A stretch of DNA of 58,722 nt from Candidatus Latescibacterota bacterium. Its GTDB lineage: Bacteria; Krumholzibacteriota; Krumholzibacteriia; Krumholzibacteriales; Krumholzibacteriaceae. Positions 37,363 through 45,793 of this stretch are shown here, one piece after another; positions within the stretch are counted from its first letter, which is position 1, and the number at the start of each line of letters is the position of its first letter. Both the position numbers and the translations under genes were made by a program. The stretch covers positions 1-58,722 of the forward strand of contig JAHOYU010000143.1 in the NCBI GenBank assembly GCA_019038625.1. Reading direction: 5' to 3'. The notes under the pieces are model-generated. The model searched no databases, was not told where the DNA came from, and saw only the letters and a list, made by a program, of their open reading frames with translations.

Positions 37363-38775
37363 ATGAAGACCGGATTCAAGACTTCTATAGTCTCGCTGGC
37401 AATCATCGCCATGCTGGTTGTAGTATCGTCGGCCGTGTCGGCAGTGGACAGGGGACTGGACAAAGGGACATTGAAGGAGATAAAAAAGTCGTTCGAGCTT
37501 ACTCCGGAAAACAGGGCACTGATGAATGCCATCTCGAACAACGATATTAACGATCTCACTTTCAACAGGGAGATCTATAACGAACATAACGAGATCTATA
37601 CTGACAAGGTCGAGGCGAAGGGGATCACCAACCAGAAGAGCAGCGGGCGTTGCTGGATGTTCGCGGGGCTCAATATGATGCGCCCGGCTGTGATGAAAAA
37701 TCTTAATCTCGATGAGTTCGAATTCTCCGAGAATTATCTTTTTTTCTACGACAAGCTGGAGAAAGCGAATCTCTTTTTAGAGGCAGTCATCGAGACAGCC
37801 GATCGCGATATCGACGACAGGGAACTTCAGGCTCTGTTCAGGGGCCCCGTACCTGACGGTGGCTGGTGGAATTACTACGTCGACCTGATCGACAAGTACG
37901 GTGTGGTCCCGCAGTGCGTCAGTCAGGAGACGAAGCATACCAGTGCCACACGAAGAATGAATGGGATGCTTGACCATATGGCTCGTGTCGATGCTGTCGA
38001 ACTGAGGAAGATGGTTTCCGGCGGCTCGTCACCCGGGGAGATAAGCGGCCGCAAGGTCGAGATGTTGAAAGATTTCTACAGGGTCCTGGTCCTTCATATG
38101 GGCGAACCGGTGGAGAAATTCACCTGGAGGGTCAAGGACAAGGACGACGATGTGATAGAGAAGGTGTACACACCACAGTCTTTCTATAAGGAAGCGGTCG
38201 GCGTCGATCTGCAGGAATATGTTGCCCTCTTCGACTACCCGGCCTACGAGTACAACAAATATTACGAGGTGAACTATTGCCGAAACCTGTACGACAGGCC
38301 CGACATGGGTTTCATAAATCTCGGCGCTGAGGAGTTGAAGAAATACGCCGTAAGGGCGATCCAAGATGGTGAGCCGGTATGGTTCTCTGCCGACATAGGT
38401 AAGGCGAATGACGGTGAGCACGGTATCTTAAAGCCCGGGATGTTCGATTACGATGGCCTTTTCAGCATAGACGGGGATATCTCCAAAGCTGACCTGATAC
38501 AATTCAGGGGCACCTCTCCGAACCACGCGATGGTGTTTGTCGCTGTCGATCTGAAAGACGGAAAGCCGGTCAAGTGGAAGGTGGAGAACTCCTGGGGGAC
38601 CAGCCGGGGTTCGGCGGGTTTCTGGGCGATGTACGACGAGTGGTTCTCGAAATATGTTTTCAGTGTGATCGTCCACAAAAAGCACCTGCCTGCGAAGATC
38701 GTAAGACTTCTTGATACGGAGCCGCAGAGGATTCCCGCATGGGACCCGATGCGCTCTGCTTTTGATAGGGAGTGA
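37363..38775 (+). CDS. exported bleomycin-hydrolase-like aminopeptidase (C1B)
   Basis: 470 residues. A C1B cysteine peptidase with C97 in NQKSSGRCWMFAG, H388 in SPNHAMVFV and N409 in VENSWGTSRGSAGFW. C1B enzymes (PepC, bleomycin hydrolase) trim peptides and are normally cytosolic hexamers; here a clear signal peptide (core 8-27, end AVSAVDR) predicts export. The ATG follows AAGGAGAGG. A TATAAT lies 27 bases ahead (37331-37336), but its -35 is poor. Neighbour downstream is another exported hydrolase. Confidence 0.92.
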   Translation: MKTGFKTSIVSLAIIAMLVVVSSAVSAVDRGLDKGTLKEIKKSFELTPENRALMNAISNNDINDLTFNREIYNEHNEIYTDKVEAKGITNQKSSGRCWMFAGLNMMRPAVMKNLNLDEFEFSENYLFFYDKLEKANLFLEAVIETADRDIDDRELQALFRGPVPDGGWWNYYVDLIDKYGVVPQCVSQETKHTSATRRMNGMLDHMARVDAVELRKMVSGGSSPGEISGRKVEMLKDFYRVLVLHMGEPVEKFTWRVKDKDDDVIEKVYTPQSFYKEAVGVDLQEYVALFDYPAYEYNKYYEVNYCRNLYDRPDMGFINLGAEELKKYAVRAIQDGEPVWFSADIGKANDGEHGILKPGMFDYDGLFSIDGDISKADLIQFRGTSPNHAMVFVAVDLKDGKPVKWKVENSWGTSRGSAGFWAMYDEWFSKYVFSVIVHKKHLPAKIVRLLDTEPQRIPAWDPMRSAFDRE

Positions 38776-38777
38776 TA

Positions 38778-39644
38778 GTGTTGTTAAGATTGACGATCAT
38801 TCTTTGTCTTTTTACGTTGGGTGTAACGTTGCCCTCGGGCAGTTCGGCCCAAAGCGATCCTGTTATCAAGGTCATCTACAACAATGTAGTCGATGATGAA
38901 GACTTTGAACGCGCCGGGGGATTCAGCTGTGTCGTCGAGGGCCTTGAGAAGACGATCCTGTTTGATACGGGTGGAAACGGCACCATCCTCATGAAGAACA
39001 TGGCAAAGATGGGGATCGATCCAGGGTCTATAGACCTGGTCTTGTTGTCGCATTTTCACTGGGACCATACCGAAGGCCTGGATGAATTCCTGAAAAAGAA
39101 CAGCAAGGTGATTGTATTTGCTCCCGCGTCATTTCCGGATGAATGGAAAACGGGACTTCGCCGGAACAAGATCAGGCTTGTCGACGTCAGTGGTCCGATG
39201 ATCCTCTGTGAGGATGTATTCACGACAGGAGAACGGGGCAGCGAGATAGTCGAACAATCACTCCTGATAAAAACAACGGGAGGTACGATTCTTATCACCG
39301 GATGTGCGCATCCCGGCATTGTCAGCATCGTTGAGAAAGCGATGGATCTAACAGGCAAACAGGTGCTTCTGGCGATGGGTGGATTCCACCTGAGAGATCA
39401 CAGTGAAGAAGAGCTCGGGCAGGTCCTGCAGGGATTCAGCGACCTTGGCGTGGTATACTGCGGCGCGAGCCACTGCACCGGAGACGAACAGATCGCTGCT
39501 ATAAAAGATGCCTATGGCGAGAGGTATGTGAATACTGGCGTTGGATCGATAATCGATGTCAGCAAGTTCGAGTGGCGGCCGTCGTCAGGCACTGAATCTG
39601 GCGAGCAGGCAGACCGAGAGGAGAATCGCGATGACACTCAGTGA
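38778..39644 (+). CDS. exported metallo-beta-lactamase-fold protein (DHPS/MJ0936-like)
   Basis: About 288 residues. Signal peptide up to GSSAQSD, then an MBL fold with LSHFHWDHTEGLDEF (metal motif HxHxDH), later TGCAHPG and CGASHCTGD supplying further ligands. The closest type is the 7,8-dihydropterin-methyl-aminobenzene-phosphate synthase-like group, whose members have diverse, mostly unknown substrates. The GTG at 38778 sits 5 bases behind GGGAG; a GTG two codons earlier is possible. It overlaps the next gene by 14 bases. Confidence 0.87.
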   Translation: MLLRLTIILCLFTLGVTLPSGSSAQSDPVIKVIYNNVVDDEDFERAGGFSCVVEGLEKTILFDTGGNGTILMKNMAKMGIDPGSIDLVLLSHFHWDHTEGLDEFLKKNSKVIVFAPASFPDEWKTGLRRNKIRLVDVSGPMILCEDVFTTGERGSEIVEQSLLIKTTGGTILITGCAHPGIVSIVEKAMDLTGKQVLLAMGGFHLRDHSEEELGQVLQGFSDLGVVYCGASHCTGDEQIAAIKDAYGERYVNTGVGSIIDVSKFEWRPSSGTESGEQADREENRDDTQ

Positions 39645-40098
39645 AGGATCAAAAGCTCCGGCATTCAACCTGCCCGATCAGAATGGAGATAAACACAGAC
39701 TGTCGTCGTATAAGGGCCAGTGGGTACTCGTCTATTTCTATCCGAAAGACAACACTTCCGGCTGCACTAAAGAGGCATGTGCGATCCGCGACAATTTCCC
39801 CGCCTTCAACAAACTCAGGATAAAGGTCTTCGGTGTCAGCAAGGACTCGGTGGCGAGTCACGCGAGGTTTGCCGGCAAGTACGACCTCCCTTTCACCCTC
39901 CTCTCCGATGAGGGCCTCGATATGCTCAAAAAGTATGGAGTCTGGCAGAAAAAGAAGATGACCGGACGCGAGTACATGGGCATCGTGAGGATGTCATATC
40001 TGATCGACCCGAAGGGGAAGGTCAAAAAGGCTTATCTGAAGGTCAAGCCGCCAGAGCACGCCGAGCAGGTGCTGGAGGACCTCAAGGGACTCATCTGA
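39631..40098 (+). CDS. bcp: thioredoxin-dependent peroxiredoxin, Bcp/PrxQ type
   Basis: 155 residues. The family block YFYPKDNTSGCTKEACAIRD (peroxidatic Cys in SGCTKE and resolving Cys five residues on) marks an atypical two-Cys Bcp/PrxQ peroxiredoxin that reduces hydroperoxides in the cytosol. The ATG is preceded by GAGAGGAGA and lies within the end of the MBL gene. A longer in-frame start would run through the MBL gene and is rejected. Its place behind the aerotolerance (Bat) genes fits an oxidative-stress theme. Confidence 0.95.
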   Translation: MTLSEGSKAPAFNLPDQNGDKHRLSSYKGQWVLVYFYPKDNTSGCTKEACAIRDNFPAFNKLRIKVFGVSKDSVASHARFAGKYDLPFTLLSDEGLDMLKKYGVWQKKKMTGREYMGIVRMSYLIDPKGKVKKAYLKVKPPEHAEQVLEDLKGLI

Positions 40099-40125
40099 CG
40101 TTCAGGTCTGCTCAGATCCCTGTTT

Positions 40126-40143
40126 TGTAACAATTCTGCTACA
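40126..40143. promoter_or_regulatory. 18-bp palindrome, operator copy 1
   Basis: TGTAACAATTCTGCTACA: arms TGTARCA and TGCTACA around four bases (one mismatch). It lies 29 bp (start to start) ahead of copy 2, upstream of the FG-GAP kinase. Presumed binding site of the Fis-type HTH regulator encoded downstream. Confidence 0.7.
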
Positions 40144-40154
40144 AATCCGCGTTT

Positions 40155-40172
40155 TGTAGCAATTATGCTACA
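40155..40172. promoter_or_regulatory. 18-bp palindrome, operator copy 2
   Basis: TGTAGCAATTATGCTACA: perfect 7-bp arms around ATTA. It ends 5 bases before the TTGACA box of the kinase promoter, centred near -50, a normal place for an activator of sigma70 polymerase. Confidence 0.75.
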
Positions 40173-40177
40173 GTTCC

Positions 40178-40206
40178 TTGACATGTCGTATCCATGCTGA
40201 TAGACT
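40178..40206 (+). promoter_or_regulatory. sigma70-type promoter of the FG-GAP kinase operon
   Basis: TTGACA (40178-40183), 17-base spacer, TAGACT (40201-40206). The -35 is perfect and the -10 matches 4 of 6. Transcription would begin about 48 bases before the ATG. No sigma54 -24/-12 element (GG-N10-GC) is seen here. Confidence 0.6.
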
Positions 40207-40260
40207 GGGCCCAAGTGGAAAAGCAACCTTTGGGACTATTAGACAATACTCGGAAACTGG

Positions 40261-43200
40261 ATGGGAAAATCTCGCTGTAACTTATTTTGCCTATTGGTCA
40301 TATTATGTCTGCTCTCCAGCCTGATTGTGTTTGTCGGGTGCGATACGGGAGAAAGGACTGCGTCTGGCGGTAATCCGGGGAACCCGGGTAATCCGGAAAA
40401 ACAGGATTCCAGCAAAACATATCTATTGCTCGATTTCGAGGATTCGGCCGGGGTCGAGTGGGACCAACTCAAGCACTTTGGCCCCATACTGGACTATTCC
40501 TGGCGGCCAGCTGGCGAGTATAACCAAAGCGCTGGTGTCTCGTGGGTGAAAGTCTCCGAAGGGTCCGAAAAGGGTGGGGTGAAATACGACCTTACGAAAC
40601 CCGGAAGAGCAGTGATACCGGTTACGAAGACAACAAGGGTAGCCTGGAGTTGGTATATCGTTGAGAGCAGGGAATCGAATGGACTCTGGATGGTCATATA
40701 CGTCTCGATTCCCTCTACAGGCACAGAATGTTGGGTGAGATGTGCCAGTTGGCGAAAGTGGACCCACGATGCATTGAATACATATTACGATCCGTACAGG
40801 ACCTGGATATACCACGAAGAATCGATCTTCGATTATATCAATCGACGTTGGGGGCCGATCGAGGATGGCGACGCGTTGATAGAGTGTATCGGTTTTGGTG
40901 TGTCGGGCGCTACGGATCTTGAAGCCAGGCTGGATAATATCTGGATAGGCGAGGCCCCGGCGCCGGTTGATGTGAATACGATTTCTCACAAACAGCAGTA
41001 TACGCCTAGAAACAGACCCGACCTTGAAGGTTTTTCATTCGGGTATCTTGATGGAGACGACACTCCTGACAGGATAGATATTTATGGGAACAGGCTGGAA
41101 GTAATTGCAGGTCGGCAGTTCAGGTATGAAAAGGCTGGTGGTGATACGATCGGAAGTGGCGGCTCAGGGGGAGAGGAAAAAGAAATTCTCCTGAAAGTGG
41201 ATCTGGGCAGGGACCGGGCGCCGACCAGCGTTTCCATTGTGGATATGAATGACGATGGGGCCAGCGATATCCTTGTTCATTTCGAGGACCTGCACGGCAA
41301 CAGGCATTTACGAAACAGGATCGTCCAGGGAGGACTCGATGATCTGAGTGGGCAGGATGAGACACTCGAATATAACAACGAAGGATTCTATGGAGCTGAT
41401 TTCGCCGACCTCGATGGTGATGCCGACATCGATGCTTTCATGATAAATCCGTACGACAGGAAAGGAAGATTCGGAGGGGTGCGTCTTCTTCGCCGCGATG
41501 GAGACACGTTCACCGAGTGGACGGATGAATCGGGAGTCGTCAGTGAAAACGCTTTCGGCGGAGCCTTCTCTGATTTTGATGGTGATGGAGACCAGGACCT
41601 CTTCGTAGCTTACAAGGCCTATGAAAAGGAAAGGAACCAGGGCCGCCGCCCCTACCTCTATGTCAATGACGGAAGCGGAAAGTTCACGTTCGATCCAGAG
41701 CGGATAGATATAGGCGAAGATCTGCTGCTCGAGGGTGTAGTCGCTGCGGATTTCGACAACGACGCTGATATCGATCTCTATCTGGTGGTCAGGGACAGCC
41801 TGATTGTCAGAGAAGATGGAAGGTCGGGTGTGAAAATAGTCAGAAGCCGGCTCCTGCTGAACGACGGGAACGGTTATTTTTCTGATAAGACGGATGGCTC
41901 GGGGATCTGGCCCGCAGAAAGCCAGTCTGCTATTGCCGGGGATCTGGACCAGGACGGTGATATCGATATCTACCAGATAAATGATAGAACCAGCTCTGTT
42001 TATTACAGGAACGACGGTTCCGGCTTTTTCAGGGGAGACTCGTCACATCCCGACTTCACATACAGGGCTGTCAAGGATGTAGCGGCAGCGGTCGGAGGTC
42101 TTGCCGTCGACTTCGACTCTGATGGCGATCTGGATATTGCCTTGAGGGATTACTACAAGACAGAGGCTCAGCTTTTATCGAACGGTTGTGCGGATGGTGG
42201 ATATGTAAAGGTCAGGCTGCGTGGATTAAATGGCAACAGCGCCGGTATCGGGGCGAAGGTCTATCTATACGAGGCGGGGTCGATGTGCCGTCCGGACCAC
42301 CTCGTAGGATTCAGGGAGATCCGCTCAGGCAGGGGGTTCGGGATGCATGGGCCACCTGTTGCTCATTTCGGGATCGACAGTCTGCAGACGGTCGACCTGT
42401 TTGTCGTGTTTCCTTCCGTGGACGGTAACCCGCCGGTACAGGTAGCGATGTATGGAGTAAAAAGGAACAGCTCTCTCTATATCGTTGAAACGGACAACGC
42501 GTTGTTGAAGATATGGTATTCCTGGCCTGCCGCGCGGTTCAGGTATCTTTTCGTCTCTGGGCTGTTCAGAGTTCCGGCGTGGGTATTCTTTCTCGTGCTT
42601 TTTGTGGTCCTTTCGATGGCAGGATTGAGTGTGAGAGCGAAGCTCGACAGCGCCGCAGCACGAAGGATCCAGTTAGTTGTCTGTTCCAGGGGGGCATTGT
42701 TCTGGATCGTTGGATTCGCGATCCTTTTAGTCGCCATTTCGTTTTACAGATCCTGGCTGTGGTCGGTACCCTCTGTCCTGGGTTCCTTTGTGATAATCGC
42801 TACCGACCATGACCTGGGCAGGGTCATCCGAAGGCTCACGGGAGTGAAGCGCGATTCCGAGATGGAAGAGACCCTGTTGGTTCAAAAGCTATCCCGGATC
42901 CTTCATGCTGAGCAACGTTTCAGTTTTCTGATAGATTTTACGAACGCCGACTCGTCTGTAGTCGAGAAGTACAGATATATTCTCGATGCCGGCCTCGATG
43001 ACCTCGACAGGACTGTCGAGATGATGCGTCATGTATTCCCCAGTCATAATGGATGGAAGGAAGCGGCTCGCGACCTGGATGTACTGAAGGAAATATTCCG
43101 GTCATATATCGCGGTGTATGAGTTGGGGGATGAATCTGCCTACAACGGGTTGAACGGGAAATACAGAAAATCGATCGACAGCTTTCTGGGCACTCTCCGT

Positions 43201-43683
43201 GAGGTAAGAGAGATTCTCAGGGTAAGGCAATCTGTCGATATTAATGGAGAGTGGGAAAGTCTGATCCAGGGGCGCAAAGATGATCTAAAAGAATCGGGCA
43301 TTGAGTTGTCTGCTAATCTGGCCGAAGTTGCGGGGACAGGAGTCCACCTGACTGCGGGAGAATTCAGAGATATATTCAGTAACCTTCTGACAAATTCGAT
43401 CTGGGCCGTGTCGGATACCGATGACAGGCGCATCAGGGTAGAAACGTCAAAAGACCGTATGCATCTCAAGGTGCGGTGGCTTGACTCCGGGCGTGGAATC
43501 GATCCGGAGATCAGGGAAATTCTTTTTTCCAGAGATGTGAAATCACAGAGGCCGGGTGGCAGGGGGCTGGGATGTCATATAGCAGGGCAGATCATCAAAG
43601 TGAGGAGGGGGCGCATAAGGGTCGAAGATCCGCCTGCTGGATGGAGCACGTCTATAGTGATAAAATTTATCAGAACGAAGTGA
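40261..43683 (+). CDS. giant sensor kinase: FG-GAP/VCBS repeat ectodomain, membrane helices, HATPase domain
   Basis: 1140 residues. The N-terminal signal ends in FVGC (Cys 27), lipobox-like. Residues about 45-250 look like a carbohydrate-binding-type beta domain; about 340-650 carry FG-GAP/VCBS units with calcium-type loops (DLDGDADID, DFDGDGDQD, DFDNDADID, DLDQDGDID, DFDSDGDLD); membrane helices lie near 770-790, 813-832 and perhaps 836-850. The cytosolic end has a GHKL ATPase: N-box SNLLTNSIWAV near 1040, G1 DSGRGID, G2 GGRGLGCHIAG. A normal H-box was not found in the preceding helices. Seven bases separate it from the response regulator, its likely partner. Ribosome-binding site weak. Confidence 0.88.
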   Translation: MGKSRCNLFCLLVILCLLSSLIVFVGCDTGERTASGGNPGNPGNPEKQDSSKTYLLLDFEDSAGVEWDQLKHFGPILDYSWRPAGEYNQSAGVSWVKVSEGSEKGGVKYDLTKPGRAVIPVTKTTRVAWSWYIVESRESNGLWMVIYVSIPSTGTECWVRCASWRKWTHDALNTYYDPYRTWIYHEESIFDYINRRWGPIEDGDALIECIGFGVSGATDLEARLDNIWIGEAPAPVDVNTISHKQQYTPRNRPDLEGFSFGYLDGDDTPDRIDIYGNRLEVIAGRQFRYEKAGGDTIGSGGSGGEEKEILLKVDLGRDRAPTSVSIVDMNDDGASDILVHFEDLHGNRHLRNRIVQGGLDDLSGQDETLEYNNEGFYGADFADLDGDADIDAFMINPYDRKGRFGGVRLLRRDGDTFTEWTDESGVVSENAFGGAFSDFDGDGDQDLFVAYKAYEKERNQGRRPYLYVNDGSGKFTFDPERIDIGEDLLLEGVVAADFDNDADIDLYLVVRDSLIVREDGRSGVKIVRSRLLLNDGNGYFSDKTDGSGIWPAESQSAIAGDLDQDGDIDIYQINDRTSSVYYRNDGSGFFRGDSSHPDFTYRAVKDVAAAVGGLAVDFDSDGDLDIALRDYYKTEAQLLSNGCADGGYVKVRLRGLNGNSAGIGAKVYLYEAGSMCRPDHLVGFREIRSGRGFGMHGPPVAHFGIDSLQTVDLFVVFPSVDGNPPVQVAMYGVKRNSSLYIVETDNALLKIWYSWPAARFRYLFVSGLFRVPAWVFFLVLFVVLSMAGLSVRAKLDSAAARRIQLVVCSRGALFWIVGFAILLVAISFYRSWLWSVPSVLGSFVIIATDHDLGRVIRRLTGVKRDSEMEETLLVQKLSRILHAEQRFSFLIDFTNADSSVVEKYRYILDAGLDDLDRTVEMMRHVFPSHNGWKEAARDLDVLKEIFRSYIAVYELGDESAYNGLNGKYRKSIDSFLGTLREVREILRVRQSVDINGEWESLIQGRKDDLKESGIELSANLAEVAGTGVHLTAGEFRDIFSNLLTNSIWAVSDTDDRRIRVETSKDRMHLKVRWLDSGRGIDPEIREILFSRDVKSQRPGGRGLGCHIAGQIIKVRRGRIRVEDPPAGWSTSIVIKFIRTK

Positions 43684-43690
43684 GGATCAG

Positions 43691-45130
43691 ATGATCGAAA
43701 TGAGGAATTCCGGGGAGATGCTCAGGCCCAGAGTGCTTATCGTAGACGATGAGGTCGATTTCATTCAGAGAGCGACGCGGTTGCTGAGTGTCGATTATGA
43801 GCTCGAAGCGGCAGATAGCTGGAAGGCGGCAAAAAAGATTATTGAGAGCAGACCTGTCTCTGCCCTGCTGCTCGACTATGACCTTAAGGACGGTTGGGAC
43901 GGTCTTGACATAATTAAGGAACTCAGAAAATCTGGACCATTGTCGCTGGCAATCATCCTTATATCTAAGTTCATGAGCGAGGATCTCAAGCTTACCGGGC
44001 ACGAAAAAGGCGCCGACTATTGTATGTCGAAAGCTGCTGATGATGAGGAGATGAAAAGGGAGATTTCCAACGCGCTAAAACAGAACCTGGCGAAAAGAAA
44101 ACTGCTTGTTCACGAAAAGGAAGAACTGGATAAGCTTGTCGTACCTGTTTTTAAATCTCAATCCATGAATAAATTACTGGGCCAACTCTCAGGGTTCATC
44201 AATACGAATGAGAATATATTTATCACGGGCGAAAAGGGATCAGGCAAGGGGGAGCTTGCCAGGTGGATACATCACAAGAGTAGCAGGAGCAATAATATCC
44301 TCACCGAGATAATTCTGCCAGGGCTGCAGGAGAATATGTTTACTACCGAGATGTTCGGGTTTGAAAAGGGTTCCCACACCCAGGCGGATAAGATGAAGCC
44401 GGGTCTTTTGGAGGTGGCAGATAAGGGGTCGATGATTCTCGATGAAATCGGTGAATTGAGGATGGATCTGCAGCCCAAACTTCTGGGAGTGATCGAGAAA
44501 AAACCATTTATGAGGATGGGGGGAACAGAGCCCATTCCATTTGATGTACGATTTATTACACTGACCAACCATGATGATATTGAGGAGCGGGTCGGAGGCG
44601 GCGCCTTCAGAGGAGACCTCTACGACAGACTCAAGACCTGCCATCTGCATATGCCGCCACTTCGAGAGAGGCGGGAGGATATTCCGGAGATCGCGGAAAG
44701 TATCTTAAAAAGGGTAAAGAAGGAAATAAAACGACCGGATATAGAAGGCTTTGACGACTCCCTGATGAAAATCATGCTTGAGCACGACTGGCCGGGAAAT
44801 GTCCGCGACCTGGAGATCTGGATAAAGTCGGGTGTGATCAACGCCAATGGTGTGACGATAAAGATCGGCGATGTGGAGAAGTCAGTGAGGATCGACCGGG
44901 GAAAAGCCAGCCAGCTTCCATTCAAGGAAGACTGGTATTCGATGACTCTCGACAAGGCGACCGATCATGCACAGAAGCTGCTGATAGAACATGTTCTTGC
45001 CGAGACAAGGGGGAACATGACCAAAGCGGCCGAAAGGCTTGGTATTCACCGGGGAGGCTCGTACAGATACTGCAAGCGGCTCGGAATAGATTATAAGAAA
45101 TTCAAAAAAGACGACGAAACCGAAAAATAG
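43691..45130 (+). CDS. NtrC-like response regulator with degenerate GAFTGA loop
   Basis: 479 residues: REC domain 11-130 (D19/D20, phospho-acceptor D62 in LLLDYDL, K114), AAA+ domain about 150-390 with Walker A GEKGSGKGE (180-188) and Walker B MILDEIGE (D251/E252), and a Fis-type HTH at the end (GNMTKAAERLGIHRGGSYRYC). The loop that contacts sigma54, GAFTGA in active family members, reads GSHTQA (227-232). Such loss is known for TyrR-like regulators that work with sigma70. The regulator follows the kinase by 7 bases with GAGGATC ahead of its ATG. It is presumed to bind the TGTAGCA-N4-TGCTACA palindromes on both sides of the gene pair. Confidence 0.92.
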   Translation: MIEMRNSGEMLRPRVLIVDDEVDFIQRATRLLSVDYELEAADSWKAAKKIIESRPVSALLLDYDLKDGWDGLDIIKELRKSGPLSLAIILISKFMSEDLKLTGHEKGADYCMSKAADDEEMKREISNALKQNLAKRKLLVHEKEELDKLVVPVFKSQSMNKLLGQLSGFINTNENIFITGEKGSGKGELARWIHHKSSRSNNILTEIILPGLQENMFTTEMFGFEKGSHTQADKMKPGLLEVADKGSMILDEIGELRMDLQPKLLGVIEKKPFMRMGGTEPIPFDVRFITLTNHDDIEERVGGGAFRGDLYDRLKTCHLHMPPLRERREDIPEIAESILKRVKKEIKRPDIEGFDDSLMKIMLEHDWPGNVRDLEIWIKSGVINANGVTIKIGDVEKSVRIDRGKASQLPFKEDWYSMTLDKATDHAQKLLIEHVLAETRGNMTKAAERLGIHRGGSYRYCKRLGIDYKKFKKDDETEK

Positions 45131-45162
45131 TTTTATACTACCCATACAGTTTGCCGGGGATC

Positions 45163-45180
45163 TGTAACAAATCTGCAACA
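45163..45180. promoter_or_regulatory. 18-bp palindrome, operator copy 3 (imperfect)
   Basis: TGTAACAAATCTGCAACA: arms TGTAACA and TGCAACA around AATC, the weakest of the five. It is separated from copy 4 by 1 base. Confidence 0.6.
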
Positions 45181-45181
45181 A

Positions 45182-45199
45182 TGTAGCAATTCTGCTACA
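45182..45199. promoter_or_regulatory. 18-bp palindrome, operator copy 4
   Basis: TGTAGCAATTCTGCTACA: perfect 7-bp arms around ATTC, 52 bases behind the regulator stop. Same sequence type as the copies ahead of the kinase gene. Confidence 0.75.
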
Positions 45200-45245
45200 A
45201 ACTAAAACCCATATCTGTCAAGAGTTAGCGCCGGGTTCCTGGCGT

Positions 45246-45263
45246 TGTAGCAGTATTGTTACA
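45246..45263. promoter_or_regulatory. 18-bp palindrome, operator copy 5
   Basis: TGTAGCAGTATTGTTACA: arms TGTAGCA and TGTTACA around GTAT (one mismatch). A TATAAC at 45316-45321 downstream could be the -10 box of an activator-dependent promoter starting near 45328; its -35 is poor. Confidence 0.65.
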
Positions 45264-45327
45264 ATGCCGATAAATATGGGGTAAAACACCCAGATTAACA
45301 GACAGCCAACAATCGTATAACAGCCTG

Positions 45328-45523
45328 TAATAAAAGACGATACCCCCTATTACTTGAGCGCTCTTCGGCCAGATATTTCCGGAACATCGATTGCATTGCT
45401 ACAAGTCAGGAATCGAGCAGCAGGGTCACAGGGTCCAGAGAGTAGGAATTCGCCATTCCTGCCAGTCCGGTCGGGGCGGGCGATCCTGAGGGGGAAAGCC
45501 CCTGCCTGGTCAGGGGCTTTTTT
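45328..45523 (+). ncRNA. candidate operator-controlled small RNA ahead of a strong terminator
   Basis: The 663-base gap 45131-45793 has three operators, then a possible TATAAC box and no gene of its own, then a hairpin AGGAAT/ATTCCT (45444-45449/45455-45460) and an intrinsic terminator ending at 45523. A transcript of about 195 bases would result. The 5' end is inferred from the TATAAC alone. It could instead be a leader in which the terminator is conditional for the gene at 45794. No known RNA family was recognised. Confidence 0.35.
45495..45523 (+). terminator. strong intrinsic terminator
   Basis: AAAGCCCCTG (45495-45504) pairs with CAGGGGCTTT (45511-45520), loop CCTGGT, with six T at 45518-45523. 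It sits 270 bases before the next gene, so it ends either a small RNA or a leader transcript, not the regulator operon alone. Confidence 0.9.
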
Positions 45524-45603
45524 ATCGATTCCAGGACAAATACAAAAGATAAAGGCATCACCAGCGTTAAGTAGAGTTTTCCAATCGGAGGGGATATCAG
45601 TTT

Positions 45604-45669
45604 GGGACTCGCCATTCACGCTCGAAAGAGCGGGGTCCCTTTAACGCCCCCCGGGTGACCGGGGGGCGT
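45604..45669 (+). promoter_or_regulatory. two GNRA-loop hairpins in the leader of the beta-propeller gene
   Basis: Hairpin one: GGGAC/GTCCC (45604-45608/45635-45639) around CGCTC-GAAA-GAGCG (45619-45632). Hairpin two: an 11-bp stem 45644-45654/45659-45669, almost all G-C, capped by GTGA. Both loops are of the GNRA type. No T-run follows, so they are not ordinary terminators; RNA stabilisation or regulation in the 5' leader is possible. Confidence 0.5.
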
Positions 45670-45793
45670 GAGGAATTGAATACCGAGTCTACTCAGAATC
45701 CGGGAAAGAATGGACTTGAAGGGAGGTGTGAACAGGATTCCGGAACCGAGACATTCATCAGGGATATCCAATTGAAGGTTAAAGGGGGCGACA

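Noticed and set aside
45240-45290. sigma54 (-24/-12) promoter near the downstream operators
   Set aside because: A TGGC lies at 45239-45242 but no GC follows at the required 10-base spacing; with the regulator's GAFTGA loss sigma54 is unlikely.
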